Of a DNA stretch of 64,000 bases, positions 1-8,639 are shown piece after piece (within the stretch, counting starts at the first letter, position 1; every line of letters starts with the position of its first letter). Where the stretch lies: contig JAJOZX010002353.1 of the NCBI GenBank assembly GCA_023014485.1, forward strand, positions 423,501-487,500, given 5' to 3'. The notes below the pieces were generated by a model. That model made no database searches. It saw only the letters and a program-made list of their open reading frames with translations, and was not told the DNA's origin. The position numbers and the translations under genes are program-made. Source of the DNA: Bathynomus jamesi. Lineage: Eukaryota; Arthropoda; Malacostraca; Isopoda; Cirolanidae.

Positions 1-415
1 AACAGACTAGCTTGGGACGAGACAGAGGCGCGAGACTTATTGTAAGCACTGTACAAAAACTCCGTTTAGATTCTGTGATGAAACCTACATACAGATAGAT
101 GGTGTTGCTATGGGCACACCATTAGGACCTACTTTCGCAGACTTTTATATGTCAAACTTAGAAAATAAGATAATGAAAGAAAACAACTTCTACAACCCAA
201 AACTGTATATGAGATATGTCGACGATAGCTTGACACTATTTAAAAAAACATAACCACATTCCTTTATTTATTCGAAGACTTCATGAACTAAGTAAATTAA
301 AATTCACATTTGAACCTTCCTTGAATAATACACTCTCTTTTCTCGACATTAATATATTCATTGGTCAAAATGGATGTTTAACGACTGGTGTACATGTTAA
401 GCCAACAGACAAAGG
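1..415 (+). pseudogene. PLE reverse transcriptase, C-terminal part of palm
   Basis: Translation shows the Penelope-type RT blocks IDGVAMGTPLGPTFADFYM (about 91-150) and the catalytic YVDD box (about 216-227, YVDDSLTLF). A frameshift lies in the A-run at 241-249. The frame then continues through LKFTFE and NTLSFLDI, a block typical of Penelope RT after the catalytic motif, up to the LINE insertion at 415/416. The first part of the RT lies before base 1. Basis: motifs seen in the translation; family assignment from known PLE RT motifs. Confidence 0.82.
403..415. repeat. 13-bp target-site duplication, left copy (right copy 3862-3874)
   Basis: CAACAGACAAAGG occurs at 403-415 and again at 3862-3874, exactly flanking the LINE at 416-3861. 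Removing one copy plus the LINE restores a continuous PLE frame. The first bases of the right copy merge with the (CAA)n tail, so the true length may be 11-13 bp. Confidence 0.88.
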
Positions 416-612
416 CGACGTCAAACCAAAACAATCAACGCGCTGGTGGCCAAACTTCCTCAAATCTCCGTGCAGCGGGCTGTCTACGGTTGGCCAGACT
501 GGCAGTCGACGGCCTGTTGCGTGGCACGGTCAGAGTGCCGATCGGCTCCCGGGGCCGGATCTATTCTCAGCGTGCTATTTTTTCAATTACAGGGAGCAAT
601 TGCGTGCTCCAC
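416..612 (+). promoter_or_regulatory. GC-rich structured LINE leader without AUG
   Basis: The frame that carries the 2A motif has no ATG between the element start (416) and the 2A; the next in-frame ATG is at 709. The leader is far more GC-rich than its surroundings and has visible complementary pairs: TGGCCAA near 447-454 with TTGGCCA near 489-496, and GGCAC/GTGCC near 522-540. This would suit a structured 5' RNA (internal promoter, IRES-like or ribozyme). I cannot fold it here, so the function is inference. Confidence 0.4.
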
Positions 613-657
613 GAACTACTCTTACTCTCGGGCGACGTTAAGACTAATCCAGGCCCC
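613..657 (+). other. 2A-like ribosome-skipping motif (GDVKTNPGP)
   Basis: In-frame residues ELLLLSGDVKTNPGP, with the final Gly-Pro at 652-657. 2A peptides have a Leu-rich helix followed by D-V/I-E-x-N-P-G-P; here the usual Glu is Lys (DVKTNPGP), a variant I believe occurs in retrotransposon 2As. It lies just upstream of the endonuclease, where 2A sequences sit in some non-LTR elements such as trypanosome L1Tc/ingi and sea-urchin elements. Ribosome skipping is inferred from the motif. Confidence 0.75.
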
Positions 658-1706
658 ACTACAACTTACACATGTCACCATACACAAAGACATAGACACA
701 ATAGCACCATGAGACACATACAGAAGTATAATATTAACATATTACAGTACAACGTAGATGGCCTCACAAACAAAATCATGCAGCTTAGGGAATTCGTACA
801 CAAACAAAACATTCACATAGCACTTATACAAGAAACAAAACTAAAACGCACACACAAAACACCCACCATCCCTGATTTCACGGCGATCCGTCAAGATCGT
901 ACTGGGGGTAACGGGGTGGACTCATCACTTACATACGTAAAAGCATTAGCTACACTGATGCTACCCAAAACATTACAAACACAATCCAAGCAGATAACAC
1001 GATAGAAATACAGGCAGTTAACATTAAAACACGCGCAAAACACAACACCACACTAATCAACATTTACATCCCACCAGATAGTTCACCTCAGGTGCTAGCC
1101 AATTACAATCCACAGTTACACAATCTGGCCTCTCTCACTAATGTCATCTTAGGAGGAGACTTCAACGCCAAAGACACTAGTTGGTACCTGCACAACCAAA
1201 GCAACACCAGAGGCGCCAACATAGCCACACAACTAAACAGCCTCTTCATTCTTAACAATACAGAAGAACATACACACATACCACATCAAGCAGGATACTC
1301 AAACTCCTCCCCAGACGTAACGTTCTGTTCCCCCTCACTAGCAACACATACACAATGGAGAACAGAAAAACAACTGTCATCAGACCACCTGCCCATCATC
1401 ATTACAACGCATTCTACATTCTGCCCCAACAGCCTTAGGCACACTTACAGAAATTACAAGAAAGCTGATTGGGAACAGTTCAAAATACAGACTGAGGAAC
1501 AATTCACCACATTAAACAGCACACCCATCATAAACATCAATACAACACTCAAAACATTTAATCAGATCATCAATAATGCAAACAAATACATACCGAAGGG
1601 CAACATTAGGAAATACAACCCAAATTACACTAGAGAAATAGCCCACCTCATAAGGCAACGTAACAACCTCAAATATAACACACAAACCCACACACAGAAG
1701 CCATAA
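613..1706 (+). pseudogene. LINE apurinic-type endonuclease domain, frameshifted
   Basis: After the 2A motif the translation gives INILQYNVDGLTNK and IALIQETKL, the first two catalytic blocks of APE-type LINE endonucleases. A frameshift near 1005 moves the frame to 1092-1706, which carries LGGDFNAKDTSW (the GDFN block) and later SSDHLPIII (the terminal SDH block). The domain order is therefore complete, but two frames are needed to read it. A second break near 1700 separates it from the linker to the RT. Confidence 0.82.
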
Positions 1707-2111
1707 AACAGCAGATACAACAGCTCAACACAGAAATAAGCAACAAACTCAAAGAAAAACAAACAGAAACATTCAGGGAATTCATAACAACATTAAAATA
1801 CTCCACAGATACATCCAGGCTATACAAGACTATAAACGGCATACGCAGCTATCTGTCGCAGCCAAAATAATATCCCAACAGACACACAACAAGCTAACAT
1901 TCTAGTTAATCACTACGCAAAGATAAGTCACTTAAACAGAGACAACAACCAGAAACATGCAGACAGACAAACAGCCAGACACAAGAAAACCTACAGACTC
2001 GACACAACCATTACACCCTTCAATACAGACCAGACCACCAAGATCATCAAAAACATTAAGAATTCGAAGGCTACTGGACCAGACAACATATCTAACATAC
2101 ACCTTAAACAC

Positions 2112-3845
2112 TTGGGCCCACAAGGAATACTAGCTCTCACAAATATCAGCACATATTCATACCAACACTGTATTATTCCTGACATATGGAAACAAGGTAA
2201 AATTATTACACTACTCAAACCAAACAAAAATCCAACAGAACCAGCTTCCTATAGACCCATTACTTTACTATGCACACCTTCCAAAGTAACAGAAAGACTA
2301 ATCTTACAAATCACCAACCCACACATTCCACTATCGCCTACTCAACATGGATTCAGACCTCACCACTCAACCACGACATTACTCACTAACCTCACGCAGC
2401 ACATCATGGATGGCATCAACTCCAGACGACCAGCTCAACGTACACTATTAGCAACAATAGACATTAGTAAAGCATTTGATGCTATCCCACGCTTCCCTCT
2501 CATAAACAAAATACTCAACACAAACATGCACAATAACACCAAAAGGTGGCTGAGCAACTATCTTTCAGGAAGATACTCACATGTCACATTTAATGGCAAG
2601 TCATCCAAAAACAAGCTTTTTCCGAACGGGGTCCCTCAAGGCTCTGTTCTCTCACCAACACTCTTCAACTTATACATGCATGACATTCCAACACCCATAG
2701 ATAACAAGCTTACCTTATCATCATATGCAGATGACATCACTCTAACATCCACCCACAACAACATCGACACCGCTACAAATAACCTACAAACATACATAAA
2801 CAGTATACAAGACTGGCTCACACACAATATACTCAAAGTAGCGCCCATAAAATCAACCATCACCTTGCTTACAAGCAACACAAAAGAACACCAGGTAATT
2901 CCACAGCTTACACTAAACAACATCAACATTCCACACACTCACAGGACCAAAATACTTGGGGTCACATACAACACATCATTATCTTTTGCAAACCACATTC
3001 AGGATATTAAAAACAAATGTACGTCAAGACTTAACACGCTTAGGGTACTAACAGTCACAAACTTTGGACACCAGCAGGAAACAACATCACTCATATACAA
3101 ACAATATATTCGCTCAGTTATGTACTATGCTAGCCCATGCTGGGCACCCATTATCTCAAACACACACATAATCACCTTACAGACAATACAAAACAACGCA
3201 CTTCGTATCATTACAGGATGCACTCAAACAACACCAATAGAACACCTGCACACAGAAACAAAAATACTGAAAGTTAGGGAACATTTAGACATGAGGGGAA
3301 CACAATTCATGGCAGCAGCGACAACTAACCCACAACACCCTTGCCACTACATGTACAATCACGCACCGACACCTCGCACCATTAAGGTAACACCAGAGAG
3401 ACATTATAACCAAATACTCCATTCCATACCACGCCCCACAGACATCACACAGTACAGAAAACACATACACACACACCTAACCCACAAAGCACTGACACGA
3501 CTCTGTCCGAATGCGGTCCTAGGTGCGAAGCCGCCACCCATTAACAGGTCAGAGATCAGCCTGAGCAGATCGGATCGAGTTAACTTAGCACGATTCCGAT
3601 GTGGACATCACCCCAACTTACTAACATATAAACACAGACTAGACAACGCCATAGACGACACCTGCCACCTGTGCCAGGACACACCACAAACAATTGAACA
3701 CATTATGACAGACTGTACCGCCCTAGCACAACAACGAACACAACACAACATCACTAGTGCGCTGAACCTCTGGTCCACTCCGAAGAGGGCGATCGGTTAC
3801 CTGCGTGCCACCGGCTTGCTCGATCAGGGTGGGCTGATCGGCTAA
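2112..3845 (+). CDS. LINE reverse transcriptase, open over 577 codons
   Basis: An uninterrupted RT reading. It has the finger block SYRPITLL, motif A ATIDISKAFDAI, motif B NGVPQGSVLSPTLFNLYM, motif C SYADDITLTS with the catalytic YADD, thumb motifs (KILGVTYN, near 2950), and near 3660-3715 a C-x2-C...H-x4-C cluster (CHLCQDT, HIMTDC) usual at the C-terminus of jockey/I-type LINEs. The first ATG at 2112 is not the natural start: the real frame comes from the damaged region at 1706-2111, which encodes linker sequence. The stop at 3843-3845 abuts the tail. Confidence 0.85.
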   Translation: MGPQGILALTNISTYSYQHCIIPDIWKQGKIITLLKPNKNPTEPASYRPITLLCTPSKVTERLILQITNPHIPLSPTQHGFRPHHSTTTLLTNLTQHIMDGINSRRPAQRTLLATIDISKAFDAIPRFPLINKILNTNMHNNTKRWLSNYLSGRYSHVTFNGKSSKNKLFPNGVPQGSVLSPTLFNLYMHDIPTPIDNKLTLSSYADDITLTSTHNNIDTATNNLQTYINSIQDWLTHNILKVAPIKSTITLLTSNTKEHQVIPQLTLNNINIPHTHRTKILGVTYNTSLSFANHIQDIKNKCTSRLNTLRVLTVTNFGHQQETTSLIYKQYIRSVMYYASPCWAPIISNTHIITLQTIQNNALRIITGCTQTTPIEHLHTETKILKVREHLDMRGTQFMAAATTNPQHPCHYMYNHAPTPRTIKVTPERHYNQILHSIPRPTDITQYRKHIHTHLTHKALTRLCPNAVLGAKPPPINRSEISLSRSDRVNLARFRCGHHPNLLTYKHRLDNAIDDTCHLCQDTPQTIEHIMTDCTALAQQRTQHNITSALNLWSTPKRAIGYLRATGLLDQGGLIG

Positions 3846-3874
3846 ACAACAACAACAACAACAACAGACAAAGG

Positions 3875-4618
3875 AACGTATTTAAATTATAATTCATACT
3901 CACCAGAAAAATATAAACTATCAATAATTAAAACACTCGTGCACAGAGCTTTCAATATATGCTCAAGTTGGCAACTATTTAATCAAGAAATTGAGAGAAT
4001 AAAGCAAAATCTAATAAACAGTGATTTTCCGCTATTTTTAATCGATAATATCATAAACAGAACTCTAACAAATTTATATAACAAAAATAAGGAAGATGAT
4101 GAAAATAAAAATAAAAATACAGGTATAAAATTTTACTTCGAAACAAGAAACCCAACAAGACTAAAACATGAAGAAAAATGTCTAAACAATATATTAAAGA
4201 GGCACATAAAAACAATGGATAAAGAAAAAACTATCCTATCAATGTTAACATATACTATAAAAACAAAAAGTTATCAAGCCATTTTCGACACGTAGCAAAA
4301 ACCCTGATAAGCAACATAATGTGGTGTACCAATTTTCATGTCCTGTAGTTGACTGTACCGACTTACATTGGTTACACCACAAACCACATTAAAGAGAGAG
4401 CATACCAGCATAAATATCGTCCAAGTAAAATTAACGAACATTACAGAGTAGATCATAAAATATTAAAGTTAGAAAATATCTCACAAAACTTTCAAATCTT
4501 ATACTCATCACATAACGTACAAAAACTAAAAATTGCCGAAGCCTTTTACATTAAAATGAAAAAACCGAAAATTAATATAAAATTTAATGAACTTTCGAAT
4601 ATTCTTAAATTAATTTGA
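3875..4618 (+). pseudogene. PLE RT thumb and GIY-YIG endonuclease, frameshifted
   Basis: This resumes the PLE frame after the LINE. The stretch 3939-4295 reads RAFNICSSW and continues as the basic, lysine-rich connector seen between RT and endonuclease in PLEs. A stop at 4293-4295 and a frameshift follow. The stretch 4349-4618 has YIGYTTNHIKERAYQHK and, further on, AEAFYIKMKKPKINIKFNE, matching the GIY-YIG core (YIG, conserved R, late E and N). The first half of the domain (the GIY strand and the Cys/His-containing lead) is decayed. Endonuclease activity is not expected from this copy. Confidence 0.78.
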
Positions 4619-4682
4619 AATTGTATCAAATTTACAAAAAAAAAATATATATAACCCATTTTACTTTAAAATTATGTATAAA

Positions 4683-4723
4683 GCTCTGAAGATGTTCAAA
4701 GTATATGAACGAAACGCGTCAGC
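4683..4723 (+). ncRNA. Candidate minimal type I hammerhead ribozyme of the PLE
   Basis: The order and spacing fit a hammerhead: stem I GCU (4683-4685), core CUGAAGA (4686-4692), a 5-bp stem II GUUCA/UGAAC (4694-4698 with 4706-4710, 7-nt loop), GAAA (4711-4714), a tiny stem III region CGCG, cleavage triplet GUC (4718-4720), then AGC (4721-4723) pairing with the first GCU. PLE terminal repeats are known to carry such minimal type I hammerheads with very short stem III. Seen: motif and pairing. Inferred: activity, which in these minimal forms may need dimerisation. Confidence 0.72.
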
Positions 4724-4745
4724 AGAAGAAAAAAATTAAGACAGT

Positions 4746-4950
4746 ATTCTTAGCATACTGCAAATTCTTATCTAGAATTATTATTAAGAAACTCAGTACT
4801 GAAAATAAAAAACTATTCAAAATATTGGAAATTAAATGTAAATCCTTTATTATTATTATTATTATTAAAAGGACAAATCAATAGAATTCTTTATCACACT
4901 TCTTTTAATCTACAAATAAGAAATGTATTAAATAACATCTCCAATTTATA
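4746..4950. other. PLE/lectin-unit junction with (TTA)n microsatellite
   Basis: AT-rich sequence with no gene. A (TTA)n run at about 4847-4867 marks where homology to the other lectin units begins. The same microsatellite lies at the same place beyond the 3' end of each lectin copy: about 24680-24721, 42878-42900 and 50866-50914. Bases just after it separate copies 1 and 4 (AAAAGGACAAATCAATAG) from copies 2 and 3 (AAAAGGGCGAATGAATAA). Confidence 0.7.
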
Positions 4951-5873
4951 TTAATTTTCATTTCGGAACTTCGGTCTGAGGCTCAGAGACGTTTTCTTTA
5001 AGGAGTACTTATACCCACGAAAATGATTCCAGTTGATGCCATCAGCGAGGAAGTGTGGTTTCCTTCATACTGATACCCATTTAGGTTGGAGGAGTGACAT
5101 TTTTCATACCACCATGCACCACGGAATGTCTTTGAACAACTTCTATTCGGATCAATGTCGTTGTCTTGATCTTTCGTGGAAAAACTTTGACAGTTGTGAA
5201 CCGTAAGTGAATCTCCGGCATTACCCGAATATTCTCCTAAATCCAGTAAATATTTGGCAGTGGCATCTCCGATGTGAAAGTGTTTGTATTTGGCCCAACG
5301 TTTTATCCTTTCAAAATCTTCAAGGTCGACCCTAAGTTCCATCAGTGTGTTACTAACGATGGCATGAATGTTGTCGAGACCAAGCCAAAATTCTCCTTTG
5401 AGATTTCCGAAACCAAGTTGGTACTCGACCCATCTCCGGAAGGAGTGTTCTCTCTCTGGGAGAGCTTCGCAATGTTGAATCACAGTCCACCCACCTCCAT
5501 CAGTAGTTTGGTCGCAGTAAACAGAAACGTGTCGATTTTCACAACAATCGAAAGGGTACACTGTTCGAACTCCAGACTCTTTGTCACCAAGGTTAAAAAT
5601 ATCGTCACAATTACGTGGACGTTTCGAGATTTCCATCAACTTGTTGGTCGGTTTATCCATTGAAAACAAATGACTTTTTATTCCGAACAAGAGAGAATTC
5701 CTCGCAGACTTTTCACAAAGTGACAGAGTTTCTGGCACGCATGCAGGAGAGAGTCCAATCTCTTCAAAAAGACTGTAAAGTCCTGCGATCGTAGATTCAC
5801 TACTCTCTCCGTACGCAAATCTGATCACTAAAGCAAATATTAGAAAAAGTATCCGAGGATTTGATTCAACCAT
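4951..5873 (-). pseudogene. Fibrinogen-related secreted lectin (techylectin-like), copy 1, one-base frameshift
   Basis: Intronless gene. Residues 1-22 form a signal peptide (ends FAYG). A short region with two Cys (45 and 53) follows, then a fibrinogen C-terminal domain from about residue 85 (NCDDIF) through VYCDQTTDGGGWTVIQ, FGNLKGEFWLGLDNIHAI, the calcium loop DQDND (235-239) and FRGAWWYEKCHSSNLNG (250-266). Compared with copy 2, one base is missing near 5045, which replaces the expected end (ADGINW...RGYKYSLKKTSLSLRP) by an unrelated 15-residue tail. The body from ATG to the homologous stop is 923 bp, one short of 308 codons. Family members bind acetylated sugars and act in innate immunity. 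The frameshift could be real or an assembly error. Confidence 0.85.
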
Positions 5874-5940
5874 TTTCGCTCTTGTTGTTGAATCCGTTTG
5901 TTCAAGTGACTTCTAGTAGCTAGTTTCGGAAAAACATTCA

Positions 5941-5947
5941 TTTTATA
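5941..5947 (-). promoter_or_regulatory. TATA box of lectin copy 1
   Basis: TATAAAA on the minus strand, about 70 bp upstream of the ATG. It is conserved at the same distance in all four copies (25794-25800, 43960-43966, 51984-51990), as is the sequence between it and the ATG. A short leader of about 40 nt without an intron is expected. Promoter function is inferred from position and conservation. Confidence 0.6.
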
Positions 5948-6425
5948 CTTATTTCTCCACATTATCATTCGTCCGTGTATCTCCAAACATCCGAGTTTTG
6001 TGGGCGTACCTAAGTCTATAGATTAATTCTCTTTCCTGTTCAGTCCATCATAAAGTCGGTGTTTTAAATGAGATTAATGAGAGAAAATGCCTTCTCATTT
6101 ATGGCTTTGTTTTTCCTATTCTTCCTTCTACCATTTAATGGAAAGTTAGGTTAGTTTAATAAATTACCAATAGTTACTCACTGCTACCACAATTCATGTC
6201 TTGTCACACGTGTTTAGGTTGTCATTAAATCGGAGGAGAAACATTGTCACTTATATAACTTTCATTCATTTTGGTTTTATGTTTCTTAAAGTAGATTAAA
6301 TCATTTTAAGCTTTTTTAATTCAATTCAGAATGTGTTTTGATTGTGCAGAAGTTAAATTTCTACTTTATTTTGTTGCATAAAATGAAACTTTTCTTTAAT
6401 CGATTCCCCTAAATCAAATGTTCTA
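5948..6425. other. Lectin upstream region, no gene
   Basis: AT-rich 5' flank of copy 1, conserved with 25801-26275, 43967-44640 and 51991-52469. No reading frame of note. It runs into a MITE at 6426. Confidence 0.6.
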
Positions 6426-6646
6426 CAGGGTGTCCATAAAGTCACACATCATAAGAAAATACATATACAGCGTATATATAAAGATAGTTACAGTATTTGT
6501 CGAAATGATTCCCACCAATCTCGAAACATGTTTGTAAACGAAAAAGCAGGTTTCTTTAAATGCTCCTCAACATATTGGCCTGATGGAAACATAAATAAAT
6601 ACAAATTGCAGATTTTCCTATGATGCGTAACTTTATGGACACCCTG
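6426..6646. mobile_element. mariner-type MITE (221 bp)
   Basis: Terminal inverted repeats start CAGGGTGTCCATAAAGT at both ends (about 34 bp, a few mismatches) and are flanked by TA (6424-6425, 6647-6648). The same element occurs at 52470-52684 in unit D, but units B and C have the uninterrupted empty site (TTCTACTTTC near 26277 and 44640). It is non-coding, so it was mobilised by a Tc1/mariner transposase supplied elsewhere. Confidence 0.85.
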
Positions 6647-6648
6647 TA

Positions 6649-6946
6649 CTTTCATGAACTTTTTTTCTCCCTTTTTAATTTTTCATTGTTCATTGTGTGG
6701 AAATGTTGTGAAGAATCAAATATGTCCTATTTTTAATGATTTTTTTAGCTTGTTTCCTCTTTTTTGTCTTTTCCTTTTTATATTTTATTTTATTCATTAA
6801 ATCTTCTTCGCATTTTATTTGAAATGCGAAGAATTAAGTGTTTTTTTAAACGAAACTTTATAATTCATGTTATTAAATTTATAATAATTTTTAATATTAA
6901 TTTAGCAGTAACTTTTAGACACACACTCGTATTTAAACAAACCTTC

Positions 6947-7005
<59 letters not shown>

Positions 7006-7041
7006 AATATATATATCATATATATCATATATATATATATA
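6649..7041. repeat. Lectin 5' flank ending in a (TA)n microsatellite
   Basis: AT-rich flank, then an almost pure TA run at about 6953-7041. In units B and D the same microsatellite received other insertions: a mariner at 26639 and a palindrome at about 53027. No gene. Confidence 0.75.
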
Positions 7042-7299
7042 TAATTGCGCTCGCACGTATTCGTATAGAGAAATATTTAAGTTATATTCCTCCTTATCAC
7101 TTGTACCATGCATAAGATAGTTATGCAAAGTTTACCGTTTGTCTGGAAAAATTTAACAAATAAAAAAATTAGCTTAACTCCAACATATAATGCAGATCAT
7201 CAAAGAATTTGAGGAAAAAAGTTAAAATGCAAAAGTTTTCGTACATTTACTAATAAAATTATCATATTTAACATTTTGTGTGTCCACTTTTTACCAGAA

Positions 7300-8076
7300 T
7301 GACATTGATTGTTTTGGGTATTTTTCTTCAAAGTTTCTAACTCTCTCATTAGAAGTTTTTTTGTTGCAATTCATTCAAATCGAAGGGTTTCTTTTGCGGA
7401 CAGGTTGCTTTTCAAATCAAATCATAAATTCTCGATTAAATTGAGATCTAGCCCTCGAATGGGTCACTCGAGAAACTTGAAATTCTTTTTTGAAGCCATT
7501 TCATGGTGCTCATAATTTTATGTTTTGGATCATTATCTTGTTGCGGTACGCAGTTACAACCACTCAGAACTCCTGAACTGAAGGCAATACATTTTCTTCT
7601 AAAATTACTCATATTTCTTCGAATTCAAGATCCCATTGATGAAAACAAGTTTCCTGGACTAGAAGCAAACTACCACCACCACGATGTTTAACCAAACGAA
7701 GGATGTTTTTTCTCGAATGCAGTATTTGATTTTCGCCTAACTTACCTTTGCTCGTTGTTCCCAAATAATTTAATTTTGGTCTTTTCTGTCCATTTTGGGA
7801 TTCTTGGCGTACTTTAAACGAGATTCTTTGTGCGTTTTTCGTAGCAAAGGTTTTGTTCGTGCAACTCTTCCATGCAGACCATTCTTTCTCATTTATTTCA
7901 CACTCATTTCTCTACATGTACAGTAGAGGGATGAACATCGATATTAAACATTCTAAATATTTGGCAAAATATCACCTACAGTTACTCGTAGATTCGCAGT
8001 AGCCACTCTTTCATTCCATCTAGGTGTACGTTCTGAATCTTTCAAGGTCGTTCATACTTTGGTAGAGTTTTGATTA
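7300..8076 (-). pseudogene. Tc1 transposase, catalytic part, degenerate
   Basis: In pieces it encodes a W-rich block (MVVVV.., clearer in unit D as MWWWWYFASS), KLVFINGILNSKKY-like sequence, a QDNDP-like second Asp region and a PDLNL-ENL-like third block, the usual order of a DD34E Tc1 transposase. Stops and frameshifts throughout. The N-terminal half lies at 10540-10690 beyond the insertion. Confidence 0.65.
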
Positions 8077-8200
8077 CACCAGTACACATTTGAAACTTGT
8101 CGATCGATTTTTACAAACTAGTTGGTGATTCTATATAATTTGAGTGCGCTGATCTCAAAAATATAGTTAGTTTTCCCTATCACGTATGGTTTTCTTACTA

Positions 8201-8437
8201 CAGGGTGTGTCATAAATCCCCCATTTATCCCCAAATGTGAACCATCTTATCGAGACCAACATTGGATTGCACATGCTAAACCATAAATTTTGTTGTTATA
8301 GACTACAGTAACGCTTACATAATAATGTAGGGTAAATATATATAACAACCAGTCCCGTTCCCAGCAAAATACTCTCTCCCCTCCCATCAATGGGTGGTTA
8401 ACATTTGGGGACAGATGAGATATTACAACACCCCTTG
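8201..8437. mobile_element. MITE with imperfect TIRs (237 bp)
   Basis: The left end starts CAGGGTGTGTCATAAATCCC and the right end, read inversely, starts CAAGGGGTGTTGTAATATC; both continue to a shared CCCCAAATGT block about 38 bp in. TA flanks both ends (8199-8200, 8438-8439). Non-coding; an old Tc1/mariner-type MITE. It lies inside the 8077-10539 insertion. Confidence 0.6.
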
Positions 8438-8639
8438 TAGCACGAAATCTCTAGGTGATAGAGTAAAACCTAATTAAAGCAGAATTAAATAGCTCCTAGC
8501 TCTTGGACAAGCATATTGCTTGTTTGAAAGAATAAAACAATAACTGAACGAAACAAAATATATTTACCTTCTTTACTTGCAAACATTTCAGGACTTATTC
8601 CAAAGACTTAAGACTACGAAGGTAGATCTGACTAATGAC

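Larger units (their letters stand above)
416..3861 (+). mobile_element. Compact APE-type LINE with 2A-like motif and (CAA)n tail
   Basis: A 3.45-kb non-LTR retrotransposon with a GC-rich leader (about 430-610), a 2A-like motif, an apurinic-type endonuclease, RT and a C-terminal CCHC-like cluster, ending in a short (CAA)n tail. The RT stop codon (3843-3845) sits directly against the tail, so there is essentially no 3' UTR. It is bounded by a 13-bp TSD inside a PLE. Codon use is strikingly C/A-rich compared with its surroundings. Clade is uncertain: RT and endonuclease look jockey/I-supergroup or Vingi/Ingi-like. Several frameshifts (about 1005, 1700 and 1830-2110) make this copy inactive, but it looks full-length. 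Confidence 0.85.
1..4745 (+). mobile_element. Penelope-like element (PLE), 5' part outside window, split by a LINE
   Basis: A retroelement whose reverse transcriptase (RT) coding begins before the window and whose GIY-YIG endonuclease coding ends near 4618. It is interrupted at 416-3861 by a LINE; the reading TDKG before the insertion resumes as TDKG after it. The 3' part ends in a short AT-rich region containing a hammerhead-like motif (4683-4723). RT plus C-terminal GIY-YIG is diagnostic of endonuclease-positive PLEs. Frameshifts and stops on both sides of the insertion show a dead copy. The right boundary is approximate: homology to the other lectin units begins at the (TTA)n microsatellite near 4847. 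Confidence 0.85.

Noticed and set aside
5274..5663. Plus-strand open frame across the lectin
   Set aside because: Shadow of the minus-strand FReD gene; recurs at each lectin copy only because that gene is conserved.
6764..7006. Open frames ending in repeated Ile-Tyr
   Set aside because: Produced by (TA)n microsatellites, as at 21308-21544, 33835-34120 and others; no protein family or conservation.
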